From: an uncultured Oscillospiraceae bacterium
Lineage (GTDB): Bacteria; Bacillota; Clostridia; Oscillospirales; Acutalibacteraceae
NCBI GenBank assembly: GCA_905200265.1
Contig: CAJKJS010000001.1
Coordinates: forward strand, 1 to 32,961
Direction: 5' to 3'
Length of the DNA: 32,961 nucleotides
A model generated the notes under the pieces. It made no database searches and was not told where the DNA came from. It saw only the letters and a program-made list of their open reading frames with translations. Positions within the stretch are counted from its first letter, which is position 1; every line of letters begins with the position of its first letter. A program made the position numbers and the translations under genes. Below are positions 1 to 7,304 of this stretch, one piece after another.

Positions 1-395
1 CCATTCGCAACAGCGGGCCGGGCATTGCGCCGGATGAAGTGGAAATGGTATTCGATCGTTTTTATAAAACGGACCGTTCCCGCAATAAAGACAAGACCGG
101 TATGGGACTGGGGCTTTATATCGTGCGAACCATTATCCGGCAACATGGCGGCGAGATTACAGCCAGTAGTATTCCTGGCGATTATACCGAGTTTTCGTTC
201 TTCCTGCCGGATAAGCAGGAAGAGAAAAAGGCCGAGACGGCTCCCCGCTTAAAAGAACCCATTCGAAGCGGACGCAGCGATACGGTTTCCAAAGGAAAGG
301 CGCCCCGTGCGGCAACAGGCGCCAAAAACCGAAAGGAATCCGGCAAAGAAAACCGGAACAGCCAGAAAAACAAGCGGAAAGGAAATAGTGTATGA
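1..395 (+). CDS. Sensor histidine kinase, C-terminal part (5' truncated by window edge)
   Basis: Only the end of the catalytic ATP-binding (HATPase_c) domain is present, read in frame from base 3. The G1-like box IRNSGPGI, the F box VFDRFYKTD and the G2 box GMGLGLYIV follow in the order expected of a two-component sensor kinase that phosphorylates a response regulator. The G1 box has N where many kinases have D (DxGxGI). After the domain ends (about base 215) comes a tail of roughly 60 residues very rich in Lys, Arg, Ser and Glu, with no predicted fold. The stop overlaps the next gene's start by 4 nt (ATGA at 392-395), so kinase, protease and lipoprotein are probably one transcript. The partner regulator and the sensor domain are outside the window, so the signal is unknown. 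Confidence 0.9.
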   Translation, partial: IRNSGPGIAPDEVEMVFDRFYKTDRSRNKDKTGMGLGLYIVRTIIRQHGGEITASSIPGDYTEFSFFLPDKQEEKKAETAPRLKEPIRSGRSDTVSKGKAPRAATGAKNRKESGKENRNSQKNKRKGNSV

Positions 396-1873
396 TGGAG
401 GAGAAAAAGAGCGTAGGCGCGCAGCCGGAGGAAAATGACCCGATGGCGGCGCCCGTTACCCCTCATGATGAAGAAGTTCCCATGCCTACATGGAACACGG
501 AACCGGAAGATCCGGTTCCGAACGAAAACGATCCTGTAAAAGAGGAATCACCGATGCAGGCGCCTTGGAGGGCTGTGGCACAGCCCCCCGTGCCGCCTCC
601 CACAGCGCCGGAAAGTCCGAACGGACCTGCGAAACGGCCAGGCCGGGGCCAGCGGCGTTTTTTGTGGGCGACAGGGATTCTGGCCGGACTGCTCATCGCG
701 TTATATATTGGTTATACGACAGCTGTGCTGATTCAGGGTGGCGATACAGGTCTTTCGTCGGGTGGTACTCTCATTATTGATGACGACGAAGACTATAATG
801 GTGGATTCGATTCCTATTGGGATGATGAAGAACCGGAACAGAGCGAGCCGGATGACACAGAACTGGAACAGCCCGAGCATATGGCTCCGTCGGTTTCCTA
901 CAGCAACCAGGCGATTGAACTTAAAAGCCGGGATGGCAAAGAGGAACTGACGAATAATGAAGTGTACAAGAAATTGACCGACTCCGTGGTGGGCATTGCA
1001 GCCCGGTACGAAGTGGCCAGCGGGGTGTATACGGTGAGCCAGGGCAGCGGGATTATAGCCAGTGAAGACGGGTATATTATTACGAATGCCCATGTAATAG
1101 GCGAAACCCGTACGGCCGAAGTGGTGGTGTACCTGTCCGATGGTACCACCTATGGCGCTGTAGTAATCGGATACGACCGTATGACTGACCTGGCGGCGCT
1201 GAAAATTGACGCGACAGGGCTGACGCCGGCTGAATTTGGTGACAGCGACGAGCTGGAAGTAGGCGACCCGGTCTTGGCGCTGGGCAGCCCCGGAGGACTG
1301 GATTTCCAGAACACGCTGACCAATGGGATTGTGTCGGCGCTGGATCGGGAAGTGTCCGGCCGCAGCGGCACATATATTCAGACAAACGCCGCAATTAACC
1401 CTGGTAACAGTGGCGGGCCGCTGGTGAATCAGTACGGTCAGGTCATTGGTATCAATTCCAGCAAGATCATGGCCACCGGCTATGAAGGCATGGGCTTTGC
1501 TATTCCCACCCGTTCGGCCCAGACGATTTTGCATGATCTGATTGCATGTGGTTATGTGCAAGGGCGCCCGCGGCTGGGAATCACCGGCCGTACGGTGGAA
1601 CAGAATGGCTATAACCCGGCAGGGTTCCAGATTGAATCCGTAGGGGAAGACAGCGGGTTTGCCAAAGTAGGAACGAAGAAAAATGATATTATCACAGCGG
1701 TGAATGGGGAAACCGTTACGTCGCTGGAAGAAGTACAGGCCATTATCTTTGAATTTGACCCCGGTGATACGGTGACTATTACCCTGTACCGGCCTTCGCC
1801 TCAGGGTGGGGAAGGACAATACCTGGATGTAGAGGTTGAGCTTTTGGCAGATACGGGGGAAACACAACAGTGA
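392..1873 (+). CDS. Membrane-anchored HtrA/DegP-type serine protease with PDZ domain
   Basis: The 493-residue protein has a Pro/Glu-rich cytoplasmic N-terminus (1-88), one transmembrane segment (about 90-114), an acidic linker with runs of Asp/Glu (about 130-162), a trypsin-like protease domain (about 190-385) and a C-terminal PDZ domain (about 395-485). The catalytic triad is visible: His234 in TNAHVIG, Asp266 in DRMTDLAAL and Ser340 in NPGNSGGPL. Family members degrade or refold damaged exported proteins outside the membrane. The architecture matches Firmicutes HtrA/YkdA/YycK-type proteins. Translation is coupled to the upstream histidine kinase through an ATGA overlap, and the gene overlaps the next one by GTGA, suggesting an envelope-stress operon (inference). 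The acidic spacer between membrane and protease is longer than in a minimal HtrA. Confidence 0.95.
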   Translation: MMEEKKSVGAQPEENDPMAAPVTPHDEEVPMPTWNTEPEDPVPNENDPVKEESPMQAPWRAVAQPPVPPPTAPESPNGPAKRPGRGQRRFLWATGILAGLLIALYIGYTTAVLIQGGDTGLSSGGTLIIDDDEDYNGGFDSYWDDEEPEQSEPDDTELEQPEHMAPSVSYSNQAIELKSRDGKEELTNNEVYKKLTDSVVGIAARYEVASGVYTVSQGSGIIASEDGYIITNAHVIGETRTAEVVVYLSDGTTYGAVVIGYDRMTDLAALKIDATGLTPAEFGDSDELEVGDPVLALGSPGGLDFQNTLTNGIVSALDREVSGRSGTYIQTNAAINPGNSGGPLVNQYGQVIGINSSKIMATGYEGMGFAIPTRSAQTILHDLIACGYVQGRPRLGITGRTVEQNGYNPAGFQIESVGEDSGFAKVGTKKNDIITAVNGETVTSLEEVQAIIFEFDPGDTVTITLYRPSPQGGEGQYLDVEVELLADTGETQQ

Positions 1874-2508
1874 GAAACAAAAAAGCAAAACAGCTGGCGG
1901 CCGCTTTTCTGGCTGTCTGTATGATAAGCTTCGTAGGGTGCGCTTCGGACGGCACGGAAGACAATACGGATAGCGGAGCACAGGCTCCGGTTTCTTCCGG
2001 CCAGACGGATGAATCCTTACAAGGGACCGGACAATCGTCCTTATGTGGGATGTTGGGCAGCCGCAGCGGATTTCTGTTTGCGGGTAGCGCATGGTACGTG
2101 ACCAAAGACGATTTTTTGGGGACGGTTGCCCAGTGGTTCCCCGATGTAGCGAAAGCCCAGGAGACAGAGGAAGAAAACAGTTTTTCTCTTGCCGGAGTGC
2201 TCACGTTTGCGGATATCCCCTATGTAGGGTCGCTGGGCGCCACGCTCAACGAAACGGACCAGGTAGATGGGTGCACGCTCTCGTTTTCATTTGATACCCA
2301 GGATGAATGCCTGGAAGCGTACTTACAAGTGCGGGACATGATGGTCGAGAGTTGGGGTGCTGCCGATGCCACACCGGAAGGTTATTCAGAGGAACAGCCT
2401 GCCAGAGCGCAGTGGATGGCCGATGACGCCACCCAGGCCGAGCTGGGTATGCAAGAAGACGGCTTGTCGTTTACCATTACTCTATCGGCGCAGCAGGCCA
2501 TGGGATAA
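1870..2508 (+). CDS. Predicted lipoprotein of unknown function
   Basis: Starts with GTG at 1870, overlapping the protease stop by 4 nt, so it is probably translationally coupled. The 212-residue product has a lipoprotein signal peptide: basic MRNKKAK, a hydrophobic stretch, then the lipobox FVGC with the lipidated Cys at residue 24. A Ser/Thr/Asp/Gln-rich linker (25-55) precedes a compact domain of about 150 residues. I do not recognise this domain; it has alternating hydrophobic stretches and an acidic character. Its position behind an HtrA protease and a sensor kinase suggests a role at the outer face of the membrane, perhaps as an accessory factor, but nothing in the sequence proves that. 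It is the last gene before a terminator. Confidence 0.8.
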   Translation: MRNKKAKQLAAAFLAVCMISFVGCASDGTEDNTDSGAQAPVSSGQTDESLQGTGQSSLCGMLGSRSGFLFAGSAWYVTKDDFLGTVAQWFPDVAKAQETEEENSFSLAGVLTFADIPYVGSLGATLNETDQVDGCTLSFSFDTQDECLEAYLQVRDMMVESWGAADATPEGYSEEQPARAQWMADDATQAELGMQEDGLSFTITLSAQQAMG

Positions 2509-2531
2509 CCTATATATTATAAGGAAAAAGG

Positions 2532-2564
2532 AAAGGGACCCAGTGTTGAAAGGGTCCCTTTTTT
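2532..2564 (+). terminator. Intrinsic terminator after the lipoprotein gene
   Basis: A perfect 10-bp stem, AAAGGGACCC (2532-2541) with GGGTCCCTTT (2552-2561), has a 10-nt loop and a T run (2559-2564). It lies 23 nt after the lipoprotein stop and closes the kinase-protease-lipoprotein transcript. Confidence 0.93.
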
Positions 2565-2739
2565 ATAGTTTGCCGTCGGAAAACAAAGGATACAAAAGAA
2601 GAAAGAGCACAAAAGCCCTTTAGTTACCACAATTTACATAAAAAGAAGAGGAAAAGGACAGGATAAACGGGAAAGTTGACATATAGCAAAAGTAACAAAA
2701 TTTCAAGAAAAACTTCTTGCAAAAAAGAGAATTTCAGGC

Positions 2740-2768
2740 TTGCAATTCCCGGAAAGGTATGGTATTAT
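2740..2768 (+). promoter_or_regulatory. Sigma-A promoter of the S10-spc-alpha operon
   Basis: -35 TTGCAA (2740-2745), a 17-bp spacer and -10 TATTAT (2763-2768); an overlapping TATAAT sits at 2766-2771. The region just upstream is A-rich (2680-2730), as expected of an UP-like element before a highly expressed operon. Transcription would start near 2775, giving a leader of about 300 nt before rpsJ. Confidence 0.75.
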
Positions 2769-2774
2769 AATCAA

Positions 2775-2995
2775 GTACGACTGCGACAGATATGCGATGA
2801 AGCGGGAGGTTGCGGCCAGTATGGCCGGTTTTTCCGCAGAGTATGTCCGATTTTAAACCGGGCGAAAAGAGTGAGAGTGCAGAAAAACGAACAACGGGTA
2901 TACTGCGGCTTGAAAAAGCCGTAAGTACGCGCGGATTTCTGTAGTCTTGACGCTGAGCTTGTCCCGGATTTCACAAAAGTGAATCCGGTTTTTTT
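2775..2995 (+). promoter_or_regulatory. Structured 5' leader RNA of rpsJ, candidate r-protein leader or riboswitch-like element
   Basis: About 220 nt without a credible gene. Visible helices: TGCGG (2811-2815) with CCGCA (2834-2838), competing with CGGCC (2813-2817)/GGCCG (2823-2827); TGCAGAAA (2878-2885) with TTTCTGTA (2936-2943), enclosing TACT (2901-2904)/AGTA (2923-2926) and a 6-bp CGGCTT/AAGCCG hairpin closed by a GAAA tetraloop. The leader ends in an intrinsic terminator. I do not recognise the fold as a named riboswitch. By analogy with known S10 leaders a ribosomal protein could be the effector, but that is inference. An independent small RNA ending at the terminator is the alternative. 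Confidence 0.5.
2964..2995 (+). terminator. Intrinsic terminator/attenuator upstream of rpsJ
   Basis: CCGGATTTCAC (2964-2974), loop AAAA, GTGAATCCGG (2979-2988) and seven T (2989-2995). The stem has 10 bp and a single bulged T. It lies after the promoter and 84 nt before the rpsJ start, so it would interrupt the main ribosomal protein transcript unless it is conditional. Confidence 0.85.
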
Positions 2996-3079
2996 ATGAA
3001 GGGTGGAGAAACACCCGGAAGAGTGTAAACGAAAGCTAAGCGCCGCCCGCCAATGAAAAACTTCAGGAGGCGATGCAAA

Positions 3080-3391
3080 GTGGCAGTCAAAGAAAAGATC
3101 AGAATCAGAATCAAGGGGTACGATCATCAGCTGGTGGACCAGTCCGCCGAAAAGATCGTTGCAACCGCGAAGCGCACCGGCGCCCGCATCTCTGGGCCCG
3201 TTCCGCTGCCGACCGAAAAGCAGATCGTCACGATCCTGCGCGCTGTTCATAAGTATAAGGACAGCCGTGAACAGTTCGAGATGAGAACCCACAAGAGACT
3301 GATCGATATTCTCCGTCCCACCAACAAGACCGTTGAGGCTTTGATGGGTCTGGAACTCCCCGCTGGCGTTGACATCGAGATCAAACTCTGA
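3080..3391 (+). CDS. rpsJ: Ribosomal protein S10
   Basis: uS10 of the 30S head, also the NusE partner of NusB in antitermination. I chose the GTG at 3080 because AGGAGG (3065-3070) lies 9 nt upstream and the product then begins AVKEKIRIRIKGYDH, the normal S10 N-terminus, with 103 residues as usual for the family. The ATG at 3053 would add nine basic residues that include the Shine-Dalgarno region and is unlikely. First gene of the S10 cluster, behind the candidate attenuator. Confidence 0.97.
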   Translation: MAVKEKIRIRIKGYDHQLVDQSAEKIVATAKRTGARISGPVPLPTEKQIVTILRAVHKYKDSREQFEMRTHKRLIDILRPTNKTVEALMGLELPAGVDIEIKL

Positions 3392-3408
3392 TCGTAGCAA
3401 GATTTCAA

Positions 3409-3447
3409 CCAACCTGTCGGTCGGGGTCATGTTGGCACAAAGCCAAC
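3409..3447 (+). promoter_or_regulatory. Alternative hairpins between rpsJ and rplC
   Basis: GTTGGC (3431-3436) can pair with GCCAAC (3442-3447) across a 5-nt loop, or GTTGG (3431-3435) with CCAAC (3409-3413). The two pairings are mutually exclusive. They lie in the unusually long 84-nt gap before rplC. There is no T run, so this is not a terminator. A function in translation control is only a possibility. Confidence 0.35.
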
Positions 3448-3475
3448 CAATAACCTAACAGGAGGTAAACAAGGA

Positions 3476-4108
3476 ATGCAAAAGGCAATCATCGGCAAGA
3501 AGATCGGCATGACGCAGATCTTCGACGCAAACGGCAAAGTCATCCCCGTAACGGTTGTGGAAGCAGGCCCCTGCGTGGTCTCTCAGAAGAAAACCGTTGA
3601 ATCCGATGGCTACAACGCGATTCAGGTAGGCTTCGGCGATCTGAAAGCGAACAAGGTGAACAAGCCCATGAAGGGCCATTTCGCCAAAGGGGACGTAGCC
3701 CCGAAGAAAACTCTGCGCGAATTCCGTCTTGACAACATCGACGCTTACAATGTGGGCGACCTCATTAAAGCCGACGTTTTCGCTGCAGGTGACAAGGTTG
3801 ACGTGACCGGCACCAGCAAAGGTAAAGGTTACGCGGGCGTAATCAAGCGCTGGAACTTCCAGCGGCTGAAGGAAACCCACGGTTCCGGCCCTGTGGCCCG
3901 CCATGGTGGTTCCAACGGCGCCTGCTCCTCTCCCTCGCGTGTGTTCCCGGGCATGAAGATGGCCGGCCATCTGGGCGCCGAAAGAGTAACGGTGCAGAAC
4001 CTGACCGTTGCCAAGATCGACGCTGAAAACAACCTGATTGCCGTCAAAGGCGCCGTGCCCGGCCCCAACGGCGGTATCGTTGTCATCCGCGACAGCGTGA
4101 AAGCGTAA
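3476..4108 (+). CDS. rplC: Ribosomal protein L3
   Basis: uL3, an early-assembly 50S protein near the peptidyl transferase centre. It begins with the typical MQKAIIGKKIGMTQIF and carries the conserved SKGKGYAGVIKRW and FPGMKMAGHLGAERVTVQN segments. The 210-residue length is normal for bacteria. AGGAGG lies at 3460-3465. The coding sequence ends 17 nt before rplD, in the standard S10 order. Confidence 0.98.
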   Translation: MQKAIIGKKIGMTQIFDANGKVIPVTVVEAGPCVVSQKKTVESDGYNAIQVGFGDLKANKVNKPMKGHFAKGDVAPKKTLREFRLDNIDAYNVGDLIKADVFAAGDKVDVTGTSKGKGYAGVIKRWNFQRLKETHGSGPVARHGGSNGACSSPSRVFPGMKMAGHLGAERVTVQNLTVAKIDAENNLIAVKGAVPGPNGGIVVIRDSVKA

Positions 4109-4125
4109 GGGAAGGAGGAAATAGC

Positions 4126-4749
4126 ATGCCTACAGTTTCTGTTTTTGATATGACCGGCAAAGAGATCGAAAAGATCGAACTGGCCGAATCTGTTTTCGGT
4201 GTAGAGCCCAACGTAGCCGTGATGAACGACGTGGTGAAGAACATTCTCGCCAACCGCCGTCAAGGCACGCAGTCCGCTCTGACCCGTTCTGAAGTTTCCG
4301 GCGGCGGCAAGAAGCCCTGGAGACAGAAAGGCACCGGCCATGCCCGTCAGGGCAGCACGCGGGCTCCCCAGTGGACCCACGGCGGCGTTGCCTTCGCTCC
4401 CAAGCCCCGCTGCTACAGCTACACGCTGAACAAGAAAGTTAAGCGCCTGGCTATGAAGAGCGCTCTTTCCAGCAAAGTGGCCGACGGCCAGATGGTCGTC
4501 ATTGACAGCATCGTGACCGAAGAATACAAGACGAAGAACATCGTCAACATGCTCAAGGCCGTGGGCGCTGACAAAAAAGCTCTCATCGTGCTGCCTGAGA
4601 TTGACAAGAAGGTCATCGCATCCGCTGCCAATATCCCTGGTGTGAAAACCACCCAGGTCAATACTCTGAACGTGTACGACATCCTGGGCGCCGATATGTT
4701 CATCGTCGCGAAAGGTGCCGTGGCACAGATTGAGGAGGTATTCGCATAA
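4126..4749 (+). CDS. rplD: Ribosomal protein L4
   Basis: uL4, 207 residues; it lines the polypeptide exit tunnel with an extended loop. The loop region is recognisable as SGGGKKPWRQKGTGHARQGS followed by APQWTHGGVAFAP. In Gammaproteobacteria L4 is the autogenous repressor of this operon; whether it does so here is unknown, but it makes L4 the first candidate ligand for the structured leader at 2775-2995. The TAA stop shares a base with the rplW start (TAATG), indicating coupling. Confidence 0.98.
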   Translation: MPTVSVFDMTGKEIEKIELAESVFGVEPNVAVMNDVVKNILANRRQGTQSALTRSEVSGGGKKPWRQKGTGHARQGSTRAPQWTHGGVAFAPKPRCYSYTLNKKVKRLAMKSALSSKVADGQMVVIDSIVTEEYKTKNIVNMLKAVGADKKALIVLPEIDKKVIASAANIPGVKTTQVNTLNVYDILGADMFIVAKGAVAQIEEVFA

Positions 4750-5039
4750 TGACCGCACAGGAAATCATCGTTCGCCCCGTGATCACGGAGAAATCCATGG
4801 CCGGTATCGGCGAAAAGAAATATACCTTCGAAGTGGCCCCCACCGCCGGCAAGATTGAAATTGCCCACGCCGTGGAAGAACTCTTCGGTGTGAAGGTAAA
4901 GAAGGTCAACACTCTGCATGTACGCGGCCGTCTGCGCCGTCAGGGTCGGTTTGAAGGGTACACCAAGAGCTGGAAAAAAGCTGTGGTAACCCTGACCGAA
5001 GAGAGTAAGACCATCGAATTCTTCGAATCCATGGTTTAA
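4749..5039 (+). CDS. rplW: Ribosomal protein L23
   Basis: uL23, 96 residues; it sits at the tunnel exit, the docking site for trigger factor and SRP. Typical segments are IIVRPVITEKSM near the N-terminus and VKKVNTLHVRGRLRRQGRF in the middle. The start overlaps the rplD stop by one base. It is followed by an 87-nt gap that can fold into a stem-loop before rplB. Confidence 0.97.
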   Translation: MTAQEIIVRPVITEKSMAGIGEKKYTFEVAPTAGKIEIAHAVEELFGVKVKKVNTLHVRGRLRRQGRFEGYTKSWKKAVVTLTEESKTIEFFESMV

Positions 5040-5066
5040 TTGCCGGGAACGTTTTTCGAAGAGGCA

Positions 5067-5106
5067 AATATGGGAAGGCACGGCAAGCTTCCCGCAAAGC
5101 CATATT
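5067..5106 (+). promoter_or_regulatory. Stem-loop between rplW and rplB
   Basis: AATATGG (5067-5073) pairs perfectly with CCATATT (5100-5106), and inside it GAAG (5074-5077) pairs with CTTC (5088-5091); GGGAAG/CTTCCC is an alternative. It ends four nt before the GAGGAG ribosome-binding site of rplB. No T run follows. It could mark an mRNA processing or translational control site (inference). Confidence 0.4.
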
Positions 5107-5126
5107 CATGAGGAGTGTGAAACCGA

Positions 5127-5960
5127 ATGCCGATTATTACCTATAAACCCACTTCGGCAGCGAGAAGAAACATGTCCGTTACGGATTATTCCTCGCTCTC
5201 CAAGAAGGGTCCTGAAAAGAGCCTGCTGGCTCCTATGAAGCACAGATCCGGCCGTAACAGCTATGGCCGCATCACCGTTCGCCATCGTGGCGGCGGCAAC
5301 CGCACCAAATATCGTATTATCGACTTCAAGCGCCAGAAGCACGACATGGCTGCTACGGTGCTGAGCATCGAATATGATCCCAACCGTTCCGCTTTCATCG
5401 CCCTGGTGCAGTATGAAGACGGCGAAAAGAGATATATCATTGCTCCCCATGGCCTGAAGGCCGGCGACGTGGTATACTCCGGCGCCAACGCGGACATCAA
5501 ACCCGGCAACGCTCTGCCGCTGAAGAACATCCCCGTCGGTACCTTCATCCACAACGTGGAACTGTACGCAGGGAAAGGCGCTCAGCTGGCTCGTTCCGCT
5601 GGGATCATGGCACAGCTCATGGCTAAGGAAAACGGTATGGCGCTGCTGCGTCTGCCCTCCGGCGAACTGCGCAATGTTTCTGAAAACTGCATGGCTACCA
5701 TTGGCCAGGTAAGCAACATCGACCATGAAAACGTGAAGATCGGTAAAGCCGGCCGGAAACGTCACATGGGCTGGCGCCCGACGGTGCGTGGTTCTGTTAT
5801 GAACCCCAACGACCACCCGCACGGCGGCGGCGAAGGCAAATCGCCGATTGGCCATCCCGGCCCGGTTACCCCTTGGGGCAAGCCTGCGCTGGGTTATAAG
5901 ACCCGCAAGACTCACAACCAGAGCGATAAGTTCATTGTGAGAAGAAGAAACGGCAAATAA
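5127..5960 (+). CDS. rplB: Ribosomal protein L2
   Basis: uL2, 277 residues, the normal length; needed for subunit association and peptidyl transferase activity. The N-terminal part carries GRNSYGRITVRHRGGGN, and the C-terminal part the hallmark NPNDHPHGGGEGKSPIG, whose histidine is close to the catalytic centre. It ends with the basic IVRRRNGK tail typical of L2. The Shine-Dalgarno sequence is GAGGAG just upstream. It lies in standard order between rplW and rpsS. Confidence 0.98.
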   Translation: MPIITYKPTSAARRNMSVTDYSSLSKKGPEKSLLAPMKHRSGRNSYGRITVRHRGGGNRTKYRIIDFKRQKHDMAATVLSIEYDPNRSAFIALVQYEDGEKRYIIAPHGLKAGDVVYSGANADIKPGNALPLKNIPVGTFIHNVELYAGKGAQLARSAGIMAQLMAKENGMALLRLPSGELRNVSENCMATIGQVSNIDHENVKIGKAGRKRHMGWRPTVRGSVMNPNDHPHGGGEGKSPIGHPGPVTPWGKPALGYKTRKTHNQSDKFIVRRRNGK

Positions 5961-5986
5961 GCTGTACGAAAGGAGCTATGTAAGGA

Positions 5987-6262
5987 ATGAGCAGAAGCGT
6001 TAAAAAGGGTCCTTATGTACAGCCTGTGCTGCTGAAAAGGATTCAGGAAATGAATGCTGCCGGGGAAAAGAAGATTGTGAAGACCTGGAGCCGGGCTTCG
6101 ATTATTTTCCCTGATTTTGTAGGACACACGATTGCGGTTCATGACGGCCGCAAGCACGTTCCGGTCTATGTAACGGAAGATATGGTTGGCCACAAGCTGG
6201 GCGAATTCGCCCCCACCCGCACCTTCCGTGGTCATGCCGGCGGCAAGACCACCGGTAAATAA
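5987..6262 (+). CDS. rpsS: Ribosomal protein S19
   Basis: uS19, 91 residues, in the 30S head, contacting S13 and the A-site finger. It begins with the near-invariant MSRSVKKGPYV and includes IVKTWSRASIIFPDFVGHTIAVHDG and LGEFAPTRTF in separate blocks, all classic S19 segments. An AAGGAG ribosome-binding site precedes the ATG. Flanked by rplB and rplV as in other Firmicutes. Confidence 0.97.
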   Translation: MSRSVKKGPYVQPVLLKRIQEMNAAGEKKIVKTWSRASIIFPDFVGHTIAVHDGRKHVPVYVTEDMVGHKLGEFAPTRTFRGHAGGKTTGK

Positions 6263-6284
6263 GCCGAAAGGAGTGTAAATCAAT

Positions 6285-6620
6285 ATGGAAGCAAGGGCAA
6301 CCCTGAAATACGCCCGCATTTCGCCGCGTAAAATGCAGATCGTGTTGGATCTGATCCGCAATAAGCCGGCTGACATGGCACTGGCCATTCTGAAGCACAC
6401 CCCGAAGGCTGCGTGCGAAGATCTGGAAAAGCTGCTGAAGTCCGCTATGGCGAACGCTGAAAATAACCACAACATGGATACGACGAAGCTGTATGTAGCT
6501 TCCTGCTACGCAGCGCCGGGCCCCATCCTCAAGCGTATCCGTCCCAGAGCACAGGGCCGTGCGTTCCGCATTCTGAAGAGAACGTCGCATGTCACCATCG
6601 TGCTTAAAGAGCAAGATTAA
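6285..6620 (+). CDS. rplV: Ribosomal protein L22
   Basis: uL22, 111 residues; its beta-hairpin reaches into the exit tunnel near the macrolide site. It begins with ATLKYARISPRKMQIVLDLI, and the C-terminal hairpin segment is recognisable as GPILKRIRPRAQGRAFRI. No insertion or deletion is apparent in the hairpin, the region where macrolide-resistance changes arise. Confidence 0.97.
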   Translation: MEARATLKYARISPRKMQIVLDLIRNKPADMALAILKHTPKAACEDLEKLLKSAMANAENNHNMDTTKLYVASCYAAPGPILKRIRPRAQGRAFRILKRTSHVTIVLKEQD

Positions 6621-6638
6621 GCGAAGAGGAGGTACACT

Positions 6639-7304
6639 ATGGGCCAGAAAGTAAATCCCCACGGACTCCGTGTGGGCGTTATCAAAAATTGGGATTCCCG
6701 CTGGTTCGCCAAGAAAAACGTGTTTGGCGACACCCTGGTGGAAGACTATAACCTGCGTAAAGATCTGAAGAAGCAGCTGGCCGCTGCCGGTGTTCCGAAG
6801 ATCGAAATCGAACGTGACGCTAGCCGCGTTCGCATTCACATTCACTGCGCTAAGCCGGGCATCGTGATCGGCAAGGGCGGCAGCGAAATCGAAAAACTCC
6901 GCGTACAGCTGGAAAAGCGCCTGGGCAAACCGGTGAACATCAACATTGTGGAAGTTCGTCAGCCCGATCTGAACGCTCAGCTGGTGGCGGAAAACATTGC
7001 ACAGCAGCTGGAAAAGCGTGTTTCCTTCCGCCGTGCTATGAAACTCTGCATCGGCCGCAGCATGAAGCTGGGCGCCAAGGGTATCAAAACTCAGGTGTCC
7101 GGTCGTCTGGGCGGTGCGGAAATCGCCAGAACCGAGCAGTATCATGACGGCACTATCCCGCTGCAGACGCTGCGCGCTGACATTGATTACGGTTTTGCCG
7201 AAGCTGCCACCACGTATGGCCGCATCGGTGTGAAAGTTTGGCTGTACAGAGGCGAAGTGCTGCATGACAGCCGTAAGCCCCGCAAGGAAGGAGGCAATAA
7301 ATAA
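6639..7304 (+). CDS. rpsC: Ribosomal protein S3
   Basis: uS3, 221 residues, at the mRNA entry site. It starts MGQKVNPHGLRVGVIKNWDS, the usual S3 beginning. The KH RNA-binding loop is IVIGKGGSEIEKLR near residue 75, and the C-terminal S3 domain includes RAMKLCIGRSMKLGAKGIK. The TAA stop shares a base with the rplP start. Confidence 0.98.
   Translation: MGQKVNPHGLRVGVIKNWDSRWFAKKNVFGDTLVEDYNLRKDLKKQLAAAGVPKIEIERDASRVRIHIHCAKPGIVIGKGGSEIEKLRVQLEKRLGKPVNINIVEVRQPDLNAQLVAENIAQQLEKRVSFRRAMKLCIGRSMKLGAKGIKTQVSGRLGGAEIARTEQYHDGTIPLQTLRADIDYGFAEAATTYGRIGVKVWLYRGEVLHDSRKPRKEGGNK

Noticed and set aside
701..2092. 463-codon open frame on the minus strand
   Set aside because: It is antisense to the clear htrA gene with a complete catalytic triad; its product is rich in His, Arg and Ser and shows no known motif. 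It is a GC-driven shadow.
2676..2681. Exact TTGACA as an alternative -35 for the S10 operon
   Set aside because: No -10-like hexamer lies 16-18 bp downstream (2698-2705 is AAATTTCA-like), whereas the 2740-2768 pair fits well.
2676..2924. Short + strand open frame in the rpsJ leader
   Set aside because: It begins before the likely transcription start, has no ribosome-binding site and overlaps predicted RNA helices. The product is basic and unrecognisable.
2775..2995. Known RNA classes for the leader: T-box, SRP RNA, tmRNA, common riboswitches
   Set aside because: I looked for the T-box GGTGG-ACCGCG element, the SRP GGAAG-type apical loop and typical riboswitch core motifs and found none. It remains unassigned.
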